From Pirellula sp. (GTDB lineage Bacteria > Planctomycetota > Planctomycetia > Pirellulales > Pirellulaceae), in NCBI GenBank assembly GCA_025459355.1, contig JALOQS010000011.1, forward strand, positions 1 to 32,279: a DNA stretch of 32,279 nucleotides, in the 5' to 3' direction. Below the pieces are notes generated by a model. The model was not told where the DNA came from. It did no database searches and worked only from the letters and a program-made list of their open reading frames with translations. Numbering within the stretch: the first letter of the stretch is position 1; the number at the start of each line of letters is the position of its first letter. Both the position numbers and the translations under genes were made by a program. This document shows positions 16,281-24,982 of the stretch, piece by piece.

Positions 16281-18987
16281 ATGGACCTGCTACATTCTCA
16301 TTCTTGATCCAGCCGTCGCCTATTCCCGGGAATCGGCCCAAGGTCCAGTCACGGGTTCGCTGCAAGACTTCGAATTCCGCCCCATCAAGCAACGGCCGGT
16401 CAAATGCAGGGGCGTATTCCTCACCCATCCCTTTTCGTACCGTCGTCTGGGTATTCAAAACCCCATAGCTCGTGACATAACGTTCCGGTGATCGAATTAC
16501 CGCTTCGCCTAACACGACGCTCGCGATCAGTAACCCCAACATGCTGCCAAGCAGCCATTGGTTCTTGCCTCGGATCGCGTAGCCGGCAAACAAGCCCGCG
16601 CTAAGAACAAAGAGGACGGTGCTCGCCTGAATCTTGAATGGATAAGATAACCATCGGCTCCAGAAAAAAACGTTCTCAAAGATTCCCTCACCATTATGAT
16701 TCTCAAGCTTGCCCGGAGCGGCACTAATGGCTTGCTGCAGATTGGCCTCCAGGTACGTATCTCTCGGCAAATAAGACTTGGCCAATCGATACTGACGAAT
16801 CGCATTCCCGTAAACGCCCGCTTGAAACCAAGCATTACCGCAATGAAAGTGAAGCGATCCGCTTTTCAAACCGCGGCTTTCCAACTCTTCGAAACGACTC
16901 GCGACGGCAACGAACTCGTCTTTCGTTTGTGACTTTCCCATAGCCGATAGTATGGTGTCAAAATCGTTTTGAAATTCAGACTCCAAAATTGGCGTTTGTT
17001 CCATTCCCATCGAAACCGACGAGAGAACGAACATTAACAACACGCTGCACCGTTTAGAAGAATTACGAGTTGTGGAATTCGCTAAGGCTGCGTAAAGGGT
17101 TGGCATCATCGACGACGCTTGCTCGATCATGGAGGATGTGTCGGTGTCGGACAGGCGACCGTATCGAGCCGAATCAATCGTATCGAGTATGTCTTTGACG
17201 GTCGACGATTCCTGCTTTGTCAAGGTTGTGCTCTCTAAGACCTCCAAAACATCACGCGTCGTTAATCCTCGTCCGTCGGTTGCGCGTTTTGCGCCAATCA
17301 AACCGACGATCGCTTGCCTGACAGACGCGATTGCCTCATCGGTTCGACCGCTAGCGAGTGCTAACTTTGCATTTTTGATGTGTTCAATACTCACAGATCG
17401 AGCTTGGGAAAGCCGCTCGGCTAACGTATCCTTCACTCGTCCGCGATTGATACGAACCCATGCTGCCCCGGCCAGTGCAACAATCCAACTCGCTCCGGCT
17501 ACTCCTGTCCAAACGGAAAGCGAAATCGCGTCATTGGTGAATGGGTACATGTCGCGAGTACCTTGAAAGATACCGGATCGATCCTGTTTGATCGTCGACG
17601 GTTTGGCGTTCTGGGCGCCAGCCAGCTCCCCGCTTGATAGAGCGGTTCCCTGCTCAATCTTAAGCGGCGATGATTTCGTCGTAATCGGGATAAACTGCTC
17701 TGAGTCTGGATCAAAACTGGAAAACTCGATCTCAGGAAACTCTTCAAGTCTGTTTTTCGGTCTTATTCCATAGGTGAACGTTTTGATGTTTCTTTCAACC
17801 TTTCCCGTCGGCGAGCGATCCATCACCTCAAAGTCTTTTGCGATCAATTCAAATTGACTCAAATCCGGTGCATAGACTTGTTCAAGCGAGTCTGCGGTTT
17901 GACCCGTCACTTCAAGCGTTAGCGTCATGGGATCACCGATTCGCGATTCCCTCGGGGACACATCTACCTTGGCTGTGAATTTGCCCACACCACCTAAGAA
18001 ATTACTGGGCCGGGGGCTTGGTACCTCACTTACCTGGACTTCGATTGGTTTTGTGGTGGCTGCGATTTTTTTGCCGCGATACTCTCGACCACGGGAATCA
18101 ACAACAAATGTTCCTCGTACCGTGGCTGGACCAAAGGAATACGTTCCTGGACGAACAGCAGTGAATGTCTGGCTAAGCTCATATCGGAAAAACTGCGCCT
18201 CTTCACCGTTCTCCAGTTTGCGAGTTTCCTTACCTCGTACCAAGTCGAAGAGAGCGACCCTCGGACCATCAAACAGAAACCCAGACCGCGAACTAAAGTC
18301 GTTGATGCTAAAACCATACCCCTGATCGGAAAGCAGATTCTGTAGCCATCGACCTTTATCCTCGAGGCTTCGCAAACCATCGATTTCTTCTATCCATGGG
18401 ATCGAAATGTTCGGGGGATTCCTGCGAATGGGAATCAGCGGATCCTGATTGTTGTCGGGCAACTCCCGAACCAATATCTTTAAGTTAACCTGAAATGTCT
18501 GCGTGGGATAAACCTTGTCTCGATCGCTCGATACCTCGACGATCACGTACTCTTGTGGTTCGGGTTCGAGCACATTGATTTCGCGAGACTGGCTGGAAAT
18601 CAATTTGCCTTCGAATGGGATCGTTACCGCGGGGATGGTCAATCGCCCCGATTTTCGAGGAGTAACTCGATATTGATAAAGGGTCTTTAGCTCTTTCCTG
18701 GTGGTCATGCGGCCATTTTGCACAACCATAGAGGTCGCATTCATCGACTGTTCTGTTTCAAATTGGACACTAAAGTCACCATCCAATTGACTCACATCGG
18801 GGGGCTCAGTTGACTCCACCCCTTCGACGACCGCTTGCAATGTAAAGGACTCTCCAACGAAAATCTCCTCCGTATCGATGGCGATTTGTATCGTCGGATC
18901 CTGGAGGGAAAAGCCTTGCGTCGCCGTTGCAAGAACGAACGTTATCGCGAACAAGAAACAGGAAGCGTTGGTTTGCATGCGGAACAT
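16279..18987 (-). CDS. BatD-BatE fusion protein (oxygen-tolerance family)
   Basis: A 902-aa protein. The ATG at 18987 is chosen because it is 1 nt after the upstream stop (TAA g ATG) and AAAAGGA lies eight nt upstream; the longer frame to 19020 intrudes on the previous gene. After a signal peptide (SCFLFAITFVLATATQGFS), BatD-type Ig-like domains run to about residue 470 (TIQIAIDTEEIFVGESFTLQ, VTPRKSGRLTIPAVTI). A membrane helix follows near 490-511. Around 645-660 comes CSVLLMFVLSSVSMGMEQ, which resembles a signal peptide. The remainder looks like BatE: TPR (FHCGNAWFQAGVYGNAIRQY), two membrane helices, and an SH3-like tail (GVLNTQTTVRKGMGEEYAP). It is the last gene of the second cluster. Confidence 0.82.
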   Translation of the reverse strand: MFRMQTNASCFLFAITFVLATATQGFSLQDPTIQIAIDTEEIFVGESFTLQAVVEGVESTEPPDVSQLDGDFSVQFETEQSMNATSMVVQNGRMTTRKELKTLYQYRVTPRKSGRLTIPAVTIPFEGKLISSQSREINVLEPEPQEYVIVEVSSDRDKVYPTQTFQVNLKILVRELPDNNQDPLIPIRRNPPNISIPWIEEIDGLRSLEDKGRWLQNLLSDQGYGFSINDFSSRSGFLFDGPRVALFDLVRGKETRKLENGEEAQFFRYELSQTFTAVRPGTYSFGPATVRGTFVVDSRGREYRGKKIAATTKPIEVQVSEVPSPRPSNFLGGVGKFTAKVDVSPRESRIGDPMTLTLEVTGQTADSLEQVYAPDLSQFELIAKDFEVMDRSPTGKVERNIKTFTYGIRPKNRLEEFPEIEFSSFDPDSEQFIPITTKSSPLKIEQGTALSSGELAGAQNAKPSTIKQDRSGIFQGTRDMYPFTNDAISLSVWTGVAGASWIVALAGAAWVRINRGRVKDTLAERLSQARSVSIEHIKNAKLALASGRTDEAIASVRQAIVGLIGAKRATDGRGLTTRDVLEVLESTTLTKQESSTVKDILDTIDSARYGRLSDTDTSSMIEQASSMMPTLYAALANSTTRNSSKRCSVLLMFVLSSVSMGMEQTPILESEFQNDFDTILSAMGKSQTKDEFVAVASRFEELESRGLKSGSLHFHCGNAWFQAGVYGNAIRQYRLAKSYLPRDTYLEANLQQAISAAPGKLENHNGEGIFENVFFWSRWLSYPFKIQASTVLFVLSAGLFAGYAIRGKNQWLLGSMLGLLIASVVLGEAVIRSPERYVTSYGVLNTQTTVRKGMGEEYAPAFDRPLLDGAEFEVLQRTRDWTLGRFPGIGDGWIKNENVAGP

Positions 18988-18988
18988 C

Positions 18989-21850
18989 TTACCAATCCTT
19001 TTCGACAGATGACTGACCATATGCCTTTAACCTACGTTGCCGGTCGCGATCGCGTTTCTCCGCTTCCCGCTCTCGAACTTTGCGAAGTGCCTCAGCGATT
19101 CGGTCTTGGCTAGGGGCTTTGTCCTCCTTTGCAGATTTTCGATCAGCCGCACTTTTATTCTCTTCATTAGGCTTGTTCTCTTCATTCGATTTATCAGGCT
19201 CTTTGTTTGGGTCTTTTTGATCGTTCGATTTCTCGTCTGATTCAGAATCGTTTTTCTCTTCTTGATTCTTATCTTGGTCATCGGCGTTTTTCTGATCATC
19301 GGATTGCTTCGACGATTCGTCTTTCTGATCGTCTTTCTGATCGTCTTTCTGATCGTCTTTCTGATCGTCTTTCTGATCTTGCGATTCAGAACTTTGATCC
19401 TGTTCGTTTTGCTGATCTTGATTGTTTTGCTGCTGATCTTGGCTCTTTGGCTGCTCTTTTTTGATTTCTTCGAGAATTCGTCTCGCTTCGCTTGCGTGTG
19501 CTAGAGCTTCCCGGCCGTCGTTTTTGTTAAGCATCCCAATTGCTGATCTCATTTCTTCAACCGCCTTGGGTGACAATTCCACCGCTTTGTTGAGATAGGC
19601 GTTGAGCTGTTCTTTTTGCTCGGCGGACATCGTTTCTTCAGACTGATTGGGCATGTTTTCGTTGCTGGAATCTGCTTCAGATAAAGCGACCAACATGTTC
19701 TGCGCTTTGGGTTGCAGCGTCAGGGCTCTGGCTAAAACTCGTTCTTGATCACGAATCGATTTTCTTGACACTTGCTCTGTGGTCGTGTCGTCTTGGAAAG
19801 GCTTTAAATCCTTCTCAAGTTTTCGTTGTTCAGCAATCGCACGCTGAAGCGCTTGATCTAAGGAGGCGATCGCGTTCCATATCCGGTCTAGTTCACCAAG
19901 AGCGTTTTGCTGATGCTCTAATGACTCGGACGAACGATACTTTCCGAGCGAAGTCGAACACATTTTCATGTAATCTCGCGAGGTATCGGACCAACCGAGC
20001 ATCGTGTCGATGGCTTTTTGAATCTCCTTTTTCTCTTCCTCAGTAGGTGCGGGTTGCGATGCCTGCTCCGGAGGAGACAACGCTTCCTGAATCTTCTCAT
20101 TTAAAAACGGGAACTCCTCGAGCAAACGGTCTTGCAAGAGCTTTAACTCCGCATGCTTGTCGAGTTGGTAGAGATCCTCCAGCGCTGACGACTCGGACAT
20201 GATCTCATTTTGAACTTTTTGCATGTAGTCCAAGAACCCTACGAGATCGGTCTCCCGTCTTCGTTTGTTCAGATCATATTCCTCCCACTGGTCCGTGACG
20301 ACTTTGAGCCATTGACGAACGATTTCGATGTTCTTTCTGGACGTGGTGGCATTGGGATCCAACTCCAAACTAGATCGATAGGCCGCTATCGCTTGCTTCG
20401 CTTCGTCGACCAGTTTCTCGCGATCCTCCTTTTTTTCCAAGATCGTAGAACCATCCTTCCAAATCTCTTTGGCCGCGTCTACGTGGACGCGAGCGAGATT
20501 AAAATTGGCTCTAGCTGCCAAGCCGCGATCTCGGGCCATCGCCGCTTGCAAATAAAGTTCGATGGCTTTGTTTTTGTTTCCCAAGCGATGTTCCGCGCAC
20601 GCTTGATCAAAGTACGCGATGTGTTGTTCTTGACTCTTTGCATCGCGCAGCGACTCGCCCGCTTTGCTAAAGGTATCACTGGCTTTTTCAAAATCCTGTT
20701 TCTCATAATGCCGGAGCCCTTGTTGTATGGTTGCTGAATCATCTGCCAAGGATGATGCACTGCCAAACAAAAACGAAACAATGAGGACGCCTGCCGTTGT
20801 AGCAACTAAAGTAGAACTCTTGGAATAACGCGATGATTCGACCCCCACGACGGCTAGCGTTGTGTGCGGCTTGATCAGGAGATCGATCAGCAAAAGCAAA
20901 ACGCCGAAGCCCAAAAACCATTGGAATTGTTCTCCTCGGCGGATTCGATTTTGCGTCTCCGATGTGTCGCCTCCACGCTCGGCTAGATAATTGGTGTAGA
21001 TCTCTCTCAAGTCATAGTTTTTGGTTCCGGCTGGGATGTATACGCCACTGGTCTTTAAAGCGAGTTGCTCAAGAAGACTGCTATCCAATTTGCTCCAAAC
21101 CTGCTCGCCTTCATACTCGACAAACTGCCCGGTACGATCTTTGACTGGAATGCGGGCCCCTTGAGTCGAATCACCGAGCCCCACCGAAAAGATAGTAACG
21201 CTCCGCTCCGCAGCAACCTCTGCGGCTTCGAGCGGCGCCGACTTCTGATCGTCACCGTCGGTGATAAGCAATATCGCTTGATCGCGCTGGCTGTTCGGTT
21301 TGAACACTTCTAATGCTTTGCGTATTGCATCGCCGATAGCTGTGCCACCGCGAGGTGCACTGGTCGTGTCGATGTCAGCAAGAGTTCGCCTGAATGACTC
21401 GTAATCAACAGTGAGCGGAACCTTCACCACGGCTTGGCCAGCAAACGCGATCAAGCCGACTCGTTCACCAGTCAAACTATTGACCAACGCACCGATGTCG
21501 GCTTTGGCTCGTTCCAAGCGACTGGGTGGCACGTCGTTCGCGAGCATAGACCTGGAGACATCCAATAGGACATACAAATCGCTTCCCTTTGGGACAATCG
21601 TTTCGATTTGTTCTCCGAATTGGGGACCGGCCAACGCAATCAAAAGTGCCGAGACTCCCAAGACTTGTAAAACGATTTTCGTGATTTGATTTCGCAGCGA
21701 TAGCTTCGGCATCAGTTTATCAGCCATGCTGGATGCCATAAATCGTTGACGTGCTGCTCGATTCTTTGTGATCGCGTAAACAGACAACACCACCCAACCT
21801 ACCAAAAGTGGGAGCAGCCAAATCAGCAAGCTTGCATTGCGCCAATCCAT
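18989..21850 (-). CDS. BatB-BatC fusion: VWA membrane protein with TPR and acidic tail
   Basis: A 953-aa protein. Residues 1-330 are BatB-like: two N-terminal membrane helices, VWA with DVSRS (about 98), PRGGTAIGDA and LLITDGDD, and a third helix (FLGFGVLLLLIDLLI). At about 345-368 a signal-peptide-like segment (ATTAGVLIVSFLFGSASSLA) leads into TPR-like repeats (IQQGLRHYEKQDFEKASDTF), as in BatC. A long helical region and a highly charged Asp/Gln/Lys/Glu tail follow, including five tandem DQKD units. The TPR part is probably periplasmic. It is 11 nt after the batA stop and 1 nt before the next start, so translation is probably coupled. Confidence 0.87.
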   Translation of the reverse strand: MDWRNASLLIWLLPLLVGWVVLSVYAITKNRAARQRFMASSMADKLMPKLSLRNQITKIVLQVLGVSALLIALAGPQFGEQIETIVPKGSDLYVLLDVSRSMLANDVPPSRLERAKADIGALVNSLTGERVGLIAFAGQAVVKVPLTVDYESFRRTLADIDTTSAPRGGTAIGDAIRKALEVFKPNSQRDQAILLITDGDDQKSAPLEAAEVAAERSVTIFSVGLGDSTQGARIPVKDRTGQFVEYEGEQVWSKLDSSLLEQLALKTSGVYIPAGTKNYDLREIYTNYLAERGGDTSETQNRIRRGEQFQWFLGFGVLLLLIDLLIKPHTTLAVVGVESSRYSKSSTLVATTAGVLIVSFLFGSASSLADDSATIQQGLRHYEKQDFEKASDTFSKAGESLRDAKSQEQHIAYFDQACAEHRLGNKNKAIELYLQAAMARDRGLAARANFNLARVHVDAAKEIWKDGSTILEKKEDREKLVDEAKQAIAAYRSSLELDPNATTSRKNIEIVRQWLKVVTDQWEEYDLNKRRRETDLVGFLDYMQKVQNEIMSESSALEDLYQLDKHAELKLLQDRLLEEFPFLNEKIQEALSPPEQASQPAPTEEEKKEIQKAIDTMLGWSDTSRDYMKMCSTSLGKYRSSESLEHQQNALGELDRIWNAIASLDQALQRAIAEQRKLEKDLKPFQDDTTTEQVSRKSIRDQERVLARALTLQPKAQNMLVALSEADSSNENMPNQSEETMSAEQKEQLNAYLNKAVELSPKAVEEMRSAIGMLNKNDGREALAHASEARRILEEIKKEQPKSQDQQQNNQDQQNEQDQSSESQDQKDDQKDDQKDDQKDDQKDESSKQSDDQKNADDQDKNQEEKNDSESDEKSNDQKDPNKEPDKSNEENKPNEENKSAADRKSAKEDKAPSQDRIAEALRKVREREAEKRDRDRQRRLKAYGQSSVEKDW
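19321..19380. repeat. Five 12-bp tandem repeats encoding DQKD units
   Basis: The unit CTTTCTGATCGT (plus strand) is repeated five times; the fifth ends TT in place of GT. On the minus strand it encodes in-frame Asp-Gln-Lys-Asp repeats in the acidic tail of the BatB-BatC fusion. Units of a multiple of three keep the frame whatever the copy number. Confidence 0.95.
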
Positions 21851-21861
21851 AGATCACCTAC

Positions 21862-22941
21862 TCATGTCAAACTGCGGAATCGAGTTGCATTCAAACCATG
21901 AACCATTCCCAAGAGACCCAAGCCAGTCAGCACAAACCATGGATATAGTTCGTGGTATTGGGCGTATTTCGTTTCTTCTAACTGGCTTTTCTCTAGCGAA
22001 TCAATCTTGGCATACACATCGATGAGCCCTTGAGAATCAGCTGCATTAAAGAATACGCCACCGGTTGCATCGGCAATCTCACGAAGTAGTTTTTCGTCAA
22101 CGCGAAATTGAGCCGGTACCAATATTCTGCGACCTAATTCATCTTCGCGAGGTATACGCACAATGCCATTTTTTCCTACGCCAATCGTGTAGACCTTAAT
22201 CCCAAACTCTTTGGCTATCGCAGCCGCTTCTCGTGGATCGACGACACCGGCGTTGTTGTCTCCGTCGGTGAGCAGTATGACGACTTTGCTCTTGGCCTTA
22301 GATTCCTTAAGCTGGCTGATACTCAGTGCTAACCCGTCTCCGATAGCGGTCGCTAGCTCCTCCTGCAACGATTCTTGGTTGATGACTCGCCCTCGCCTAT
22401 CTCGTACTGCTTTCGGAATTTCTAGCGATGCAACAATGTCGATCAAGGCACCATGATCGAGCGTTAGTGGACATTTGCTATCGGCAAAACCGCCGAATGC
22501 AACTAAACCAACACTGTCGTCTCTTCGTCCTCTTAAGCCACTGGTCGAAGAACCAAGTACGAATTCTTTGACGACCTCTTTGACCGCAGTTAATCGATCG
22601 ACATCCTCATCGCGAATTTGAAAATCGATCGCTTCCATCGATCCCGAGATATCAATGGCCAATTGTATGGCTATTCCATCACCACTAATTCTGGACTCAC
22701 TCTTTCCCCACTGCGGCCTCGCCATCCCGATTGTCAGCAGGACCAGACCCAATCCGCTAAGCCACGGCAATAGACGACGCAATCGCATCATGGTGGTCAT
22801 CGGACATTTCTCAAGTCCATTCAGGCTAGAGAAAATGACCCGTCCGCGATGGGAGGACTTATTGCTCCAAAGCAATATCAATACGACGATAGGAATCGCC
22901 GCGAGGAAAAACCACGACTGAAATCGAAAGGATTCAACCAC
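21862..22941 (-). CDS. batA: BatA-like VWA membrane protein
   Basis: A 359-aa protein, the usual BatA size. The start is a GTG at 22941 with a strong GGAGGG five nt upstream, overlapping the upstream stop by eight nt; an in-frame ATG at 23067 would intrude 134 nt into the previous gene. It has two N-terminal membrane helices (SWFFLAAIPIVVLILLW and LSGLGLVLLTIGMARP), VWA with DISGS (about 96) and LLTDGDNNAGVVDP, and a C-terminal helix (PWFVLTGLGLLGMVHGL). The MIDAS residues are intact, so metal-dependent partner binding is expected. It sits between the lipoprotein and the BatB-BatC fusion. Confidence 0.93.
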   Translation of the reverse strand: MVESFRFQSWFFLAAIPIVVLILLWSNKSSHRGRVIFSSLNGLEKCPMTTMMRLRRLLPWLSGLGLVLLTIGMARPQWGKSESRISGDGIAIQLAIDISGSMEAIDFQIRDEDVDRLTAVKEVVKEFVLGSSTSGLRGRRDDSVGLVAFGGFADSKCPLTLDHGALIDIVASLEIPKAVRDRRGRVINQESLQEELATAIGDGLALSISQLKESKAKSKVVILLTDGDNNAGVVDPREAAAIAKEFGIKVYTIGVGKNGIVRIPREDELGRRILVPAQFRVDEKLLREIADATGGVFFNAADSQGLIDVYAKIDSLEKSQLEETKYAQYHELYPWFVLTGLGLLGMVHGLNATRFRSLT

Positions 22942-24073
22942 GATTTCCCTCCGTAGCACTCGATGCTGGTGTCGCCTCTTCGGGATGTTCAAATCGAATC
23001 GCGATAAACTCGCGAGCCCGCTCGAGCGATTGCGTAATACTGGACTCGTCCGGTGTTTGGCCAGCATACTTAACTAAATCTGCCGCCGTTAAAAACTCTT
23101 GCAATCGATAGGCTTGCGGCCCATCGAATTGCGAACTGGCTCGCATGTCTCTCAAAAACTCTTCGGTCGTCTGCTCAGGAGCTCGCAGCCCAGTTTTACT
23201 TTCGATAAAAACCCTCACTATGCCTGTTAGCCGCAAGTAAAACTCTTTTACCATACCTCGGGTCGGCAACTGCTCCGCCACTAGTTCTGCCAAAGCCATG
23301 TTTGCAATCTGTTCTGGGCTCAGCATCGGTGCAACGACTGGTAATTCCGATCGCCTTTTGATCAACCAGTAAACCCATGCCGAAAGAAACCCAATCAAGC
23401 AAACAATGCCAAGAACCAACCAAAACCAATTCTGTTTCGGAGCTATCGGGTCGGTCATAGGATCAACCTGACTCAAATCCGAACTGACATCGCCGAACTC
23501 AGATACGACATTGATTTCGATCGGTTCCGATTGCACAACGTCACGGGTTTCTTCCCCCTGAGCTGATTTCTCGGTAAACACAATCGGTATCGATCGTATC
23601 AAATGCTTGCCACTAAACATGGGCTCCAATTGGTAACGAATCACTTGAGTCGTTTTCTCGTCGCTCGGTGCTCCCTCCGAATCGGTTGGTTTACCCGACT
23701 CGGCATTGGCTGTGGTATTGATTGTGGTGCTGGCTGTGGTGCTGCTTCGTTCGCTGAAGTCGCGGACCGCGAAATCTCCGACCGATTGTCCGAACACGGG
23801 AGGTTCGACCTTCATCGCCGAGGGGTGAACAATCTTGATCGTCAAATCCACGAGATCGGACAATCGAGGCTCTTTGGGATAAACCTCGACATCCAGGCGA
23901 ACGCCCCCTTTCTCGGTCGACTTAAGGATAGATTGATCCGCCGAGTCGGCCGACTCGGTTTTTGACTTATCTTGTTCCAACCGATCGCAGCCAACAATGG
24001 CGATCATCCAAACCATCAAAAGGAAAGGTCGAAACCGGGGTTGCATTATGTTGCTGACGATCGGAGTGATCAT
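22934..24073 (-). CDS. BatD/DUF4381-like lipoprotein with membrane helix
   Basis: A 379-aa protein. The N-terminus (RPFLLMVWMIAIVGC) ends in a lipobox with Cys29. A Ser/Thr/Asp-rich linker leads to an Ig-like BatD-type region (LDVEVYPKEPRLSDLVDLTI, GKHLIRSIPIVFTEK). A membrane helix (FWLVLGIVCLIGFLSAWVYW, about 212-233) follows. The cytoplasmic end has a DUF4381-like helical domain (MVKEFYLRLTGIVRVFIE, EQTTEEFLRDMR). The ATG at 24073 overlaps the DUF58 stop as ATGA, an established coupling arrangement. DUF4381 proteins commonly sit between DUF58 and BatA genes. Confidence 0.78.
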   Translation of the reverse strand: MITPIVSNIMQPRFRPFLLMVWMIAIVGCDRLEQDKSKTESADSADQSILKSTEKGGVRLDVEVYPKEPRLSDLVDLTIKIVHPSAMKVEPPVFGQSVGDFAVRDFSERSSTTASTTINTTANAESGKPTDSEGAPSDEKTTQVIRYQLEPMFSGKHLIRSIPIVFTEKSAQGEETRDVVQSEPIEINVVSEFGDVSSDLSQVDPMTDPIAPKQNWFWLVLGIVCLIGFLSAWVYWLIKRRSELPVVAPMLSPEQIANMALAELVAEQLPTRGMVKEFYLRLTGIVRVFIESKTGLRAPEQTTEEFLRDMRASSQFDGPQAYRLQEFLTAADLVKYAGQTPDESSITQSLERAREFIAIRFEHPEEATPASSATEGNRG

Positions 24074-24957
24074 GATCTCGACCGCTCCCGTCCGTGAAAG
24101 AACGCGTGCAGGCTTTTCGAGTAGGGTTGATCTGTTCGAATGTTCAAACGATCAACTCCAGCCTGCCGAAATGTTTGCGCGAGTGACTCGCGACGCGACT
24201 TGACTCTCGCTTGCAACCATTCGCGGACATGTCTGTTGGCTGTGTCCAATTCCAAAACTTGACCCGTTTCTGCATCTTGCAAGGTGACGAAGCCGACGTT
24301 GGGAATTTCTTCTTCACGTGGATCAGCGATGGTGACCGCGACGCAATCGTGCTTTTGATTGATGATTCGAAGGGATTTGTCAAAGGAATCGGTTAAGAAA
24401 TCACTGATGCAGAACACGACGCAACGTCTTCGCTGGACCTTGCCGAGGTACTCAAGTGCAAGAGACAGATTGGTTTGTGCGCGGACCGGCTCGACGGTCA
24501 GCAACTCTCTGACCAGCCTCAAAACACTGCCACGTCCTTTGCTTGGGGGAATGTAACGCACGATGTCTTCTGCAAAAAGAAGCAATCCGACACGGTCGTT
24601 ATTGGTCAAGGCCGTGAACATGAGGACGGCTGCGATTTCGGCCGCAATGTCAAGCTTGGACTGGCTCGTGGAACCGAACGCATTGGACGCGGAAATGTCG
24701 ACCGCGATCATGACCGTTAGTTCGCGTTCTTCGCAAAATGTTTTGACAAACGGGGACTCGGATCGCGCTGTGACGTTCCAGTCGATATTCCGAATGTCAT
24801 CTCCCGGCACATACTCGCGGACCGAATCAAACTCCATGCCACGACCTTTGAACGCGCTGGAATACTCACCAGCCATCAAGTCGTTGACCTGCCGACGAGC
24901 GATAATCTGAATGCGTCTAACGTCGCGAAGGATTTCTTCGAGGCTTCGAGTCGCCAT
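24070..24957 (-). CDS. DUF58 domain protein with VWA-like fold (cluster 2)
   Basis: A 295-aa protein with the DUF58 signature VREYVPGDDIRNIDWN near residues 46-61 and a MIDAS-like DISAS (about 88-92, MIAVDISASNAFG). A second acidic strand is VVFCISDFLTDSF. It has no membrane segment. It follows the MoxR gene by 25 nt and overlaps the lipoprotein gene by four nt. A GAGGGA about nine nt upstream supports the ATG. Compared with the first DUF58 gene it is only distantly similar outside the signature, so the clusters are old paralogues or separately acquired. Confidence 0.93.
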   Translation of the reverse strand: MATRSLEEILRDVRRIQIIARRQVNDLMAGEYSSAFKGRGMEFDSVREYVPGDDIRNIDWNVTARSESPFVKTFCEERELTVMIAVDISASNAFGSTSQSKLDIAAEIAAVLMFTALTNNDRVGLLLFAEDIVRYIPPSKGRGSVLRLVRELLTVEPVRAQTNLSLALEYLGKVQRRRCVVFCISDFLTDSFDKSLRIINQKHDCVAVTIADPREEEIPNVGFVTLQDAETGQVLELDTANRHVREWLQARVKSRRESLAQTFRQAGVDRLNIRTDQPYSKSLHAFFHGRERSRS

Positions 24958-24982
24958 AAGTCGCTTCCCTCAATCCAGATAA

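Noticed and set aside
16147-16491. 114-codon plus-strand frame with a hydrophobic segment
   Set aside because: Half of it is antisense to the BatD-BatE gene; the hydrophobic stretch is probably by chance and no ribosome site was seen.
19321-19380. Possible CRISPR-like array
   Set aside because: The 12-bp units are directly adjacent with no spacers and encode an in-frame peptide repeat.
21862-23067. Longer batA start at 23067
   Set aside because: The extra 42 residues are out-of-frame shadow of the upstream lipoprotein gene; GTG at 22941 has a strong GGAGGG site.
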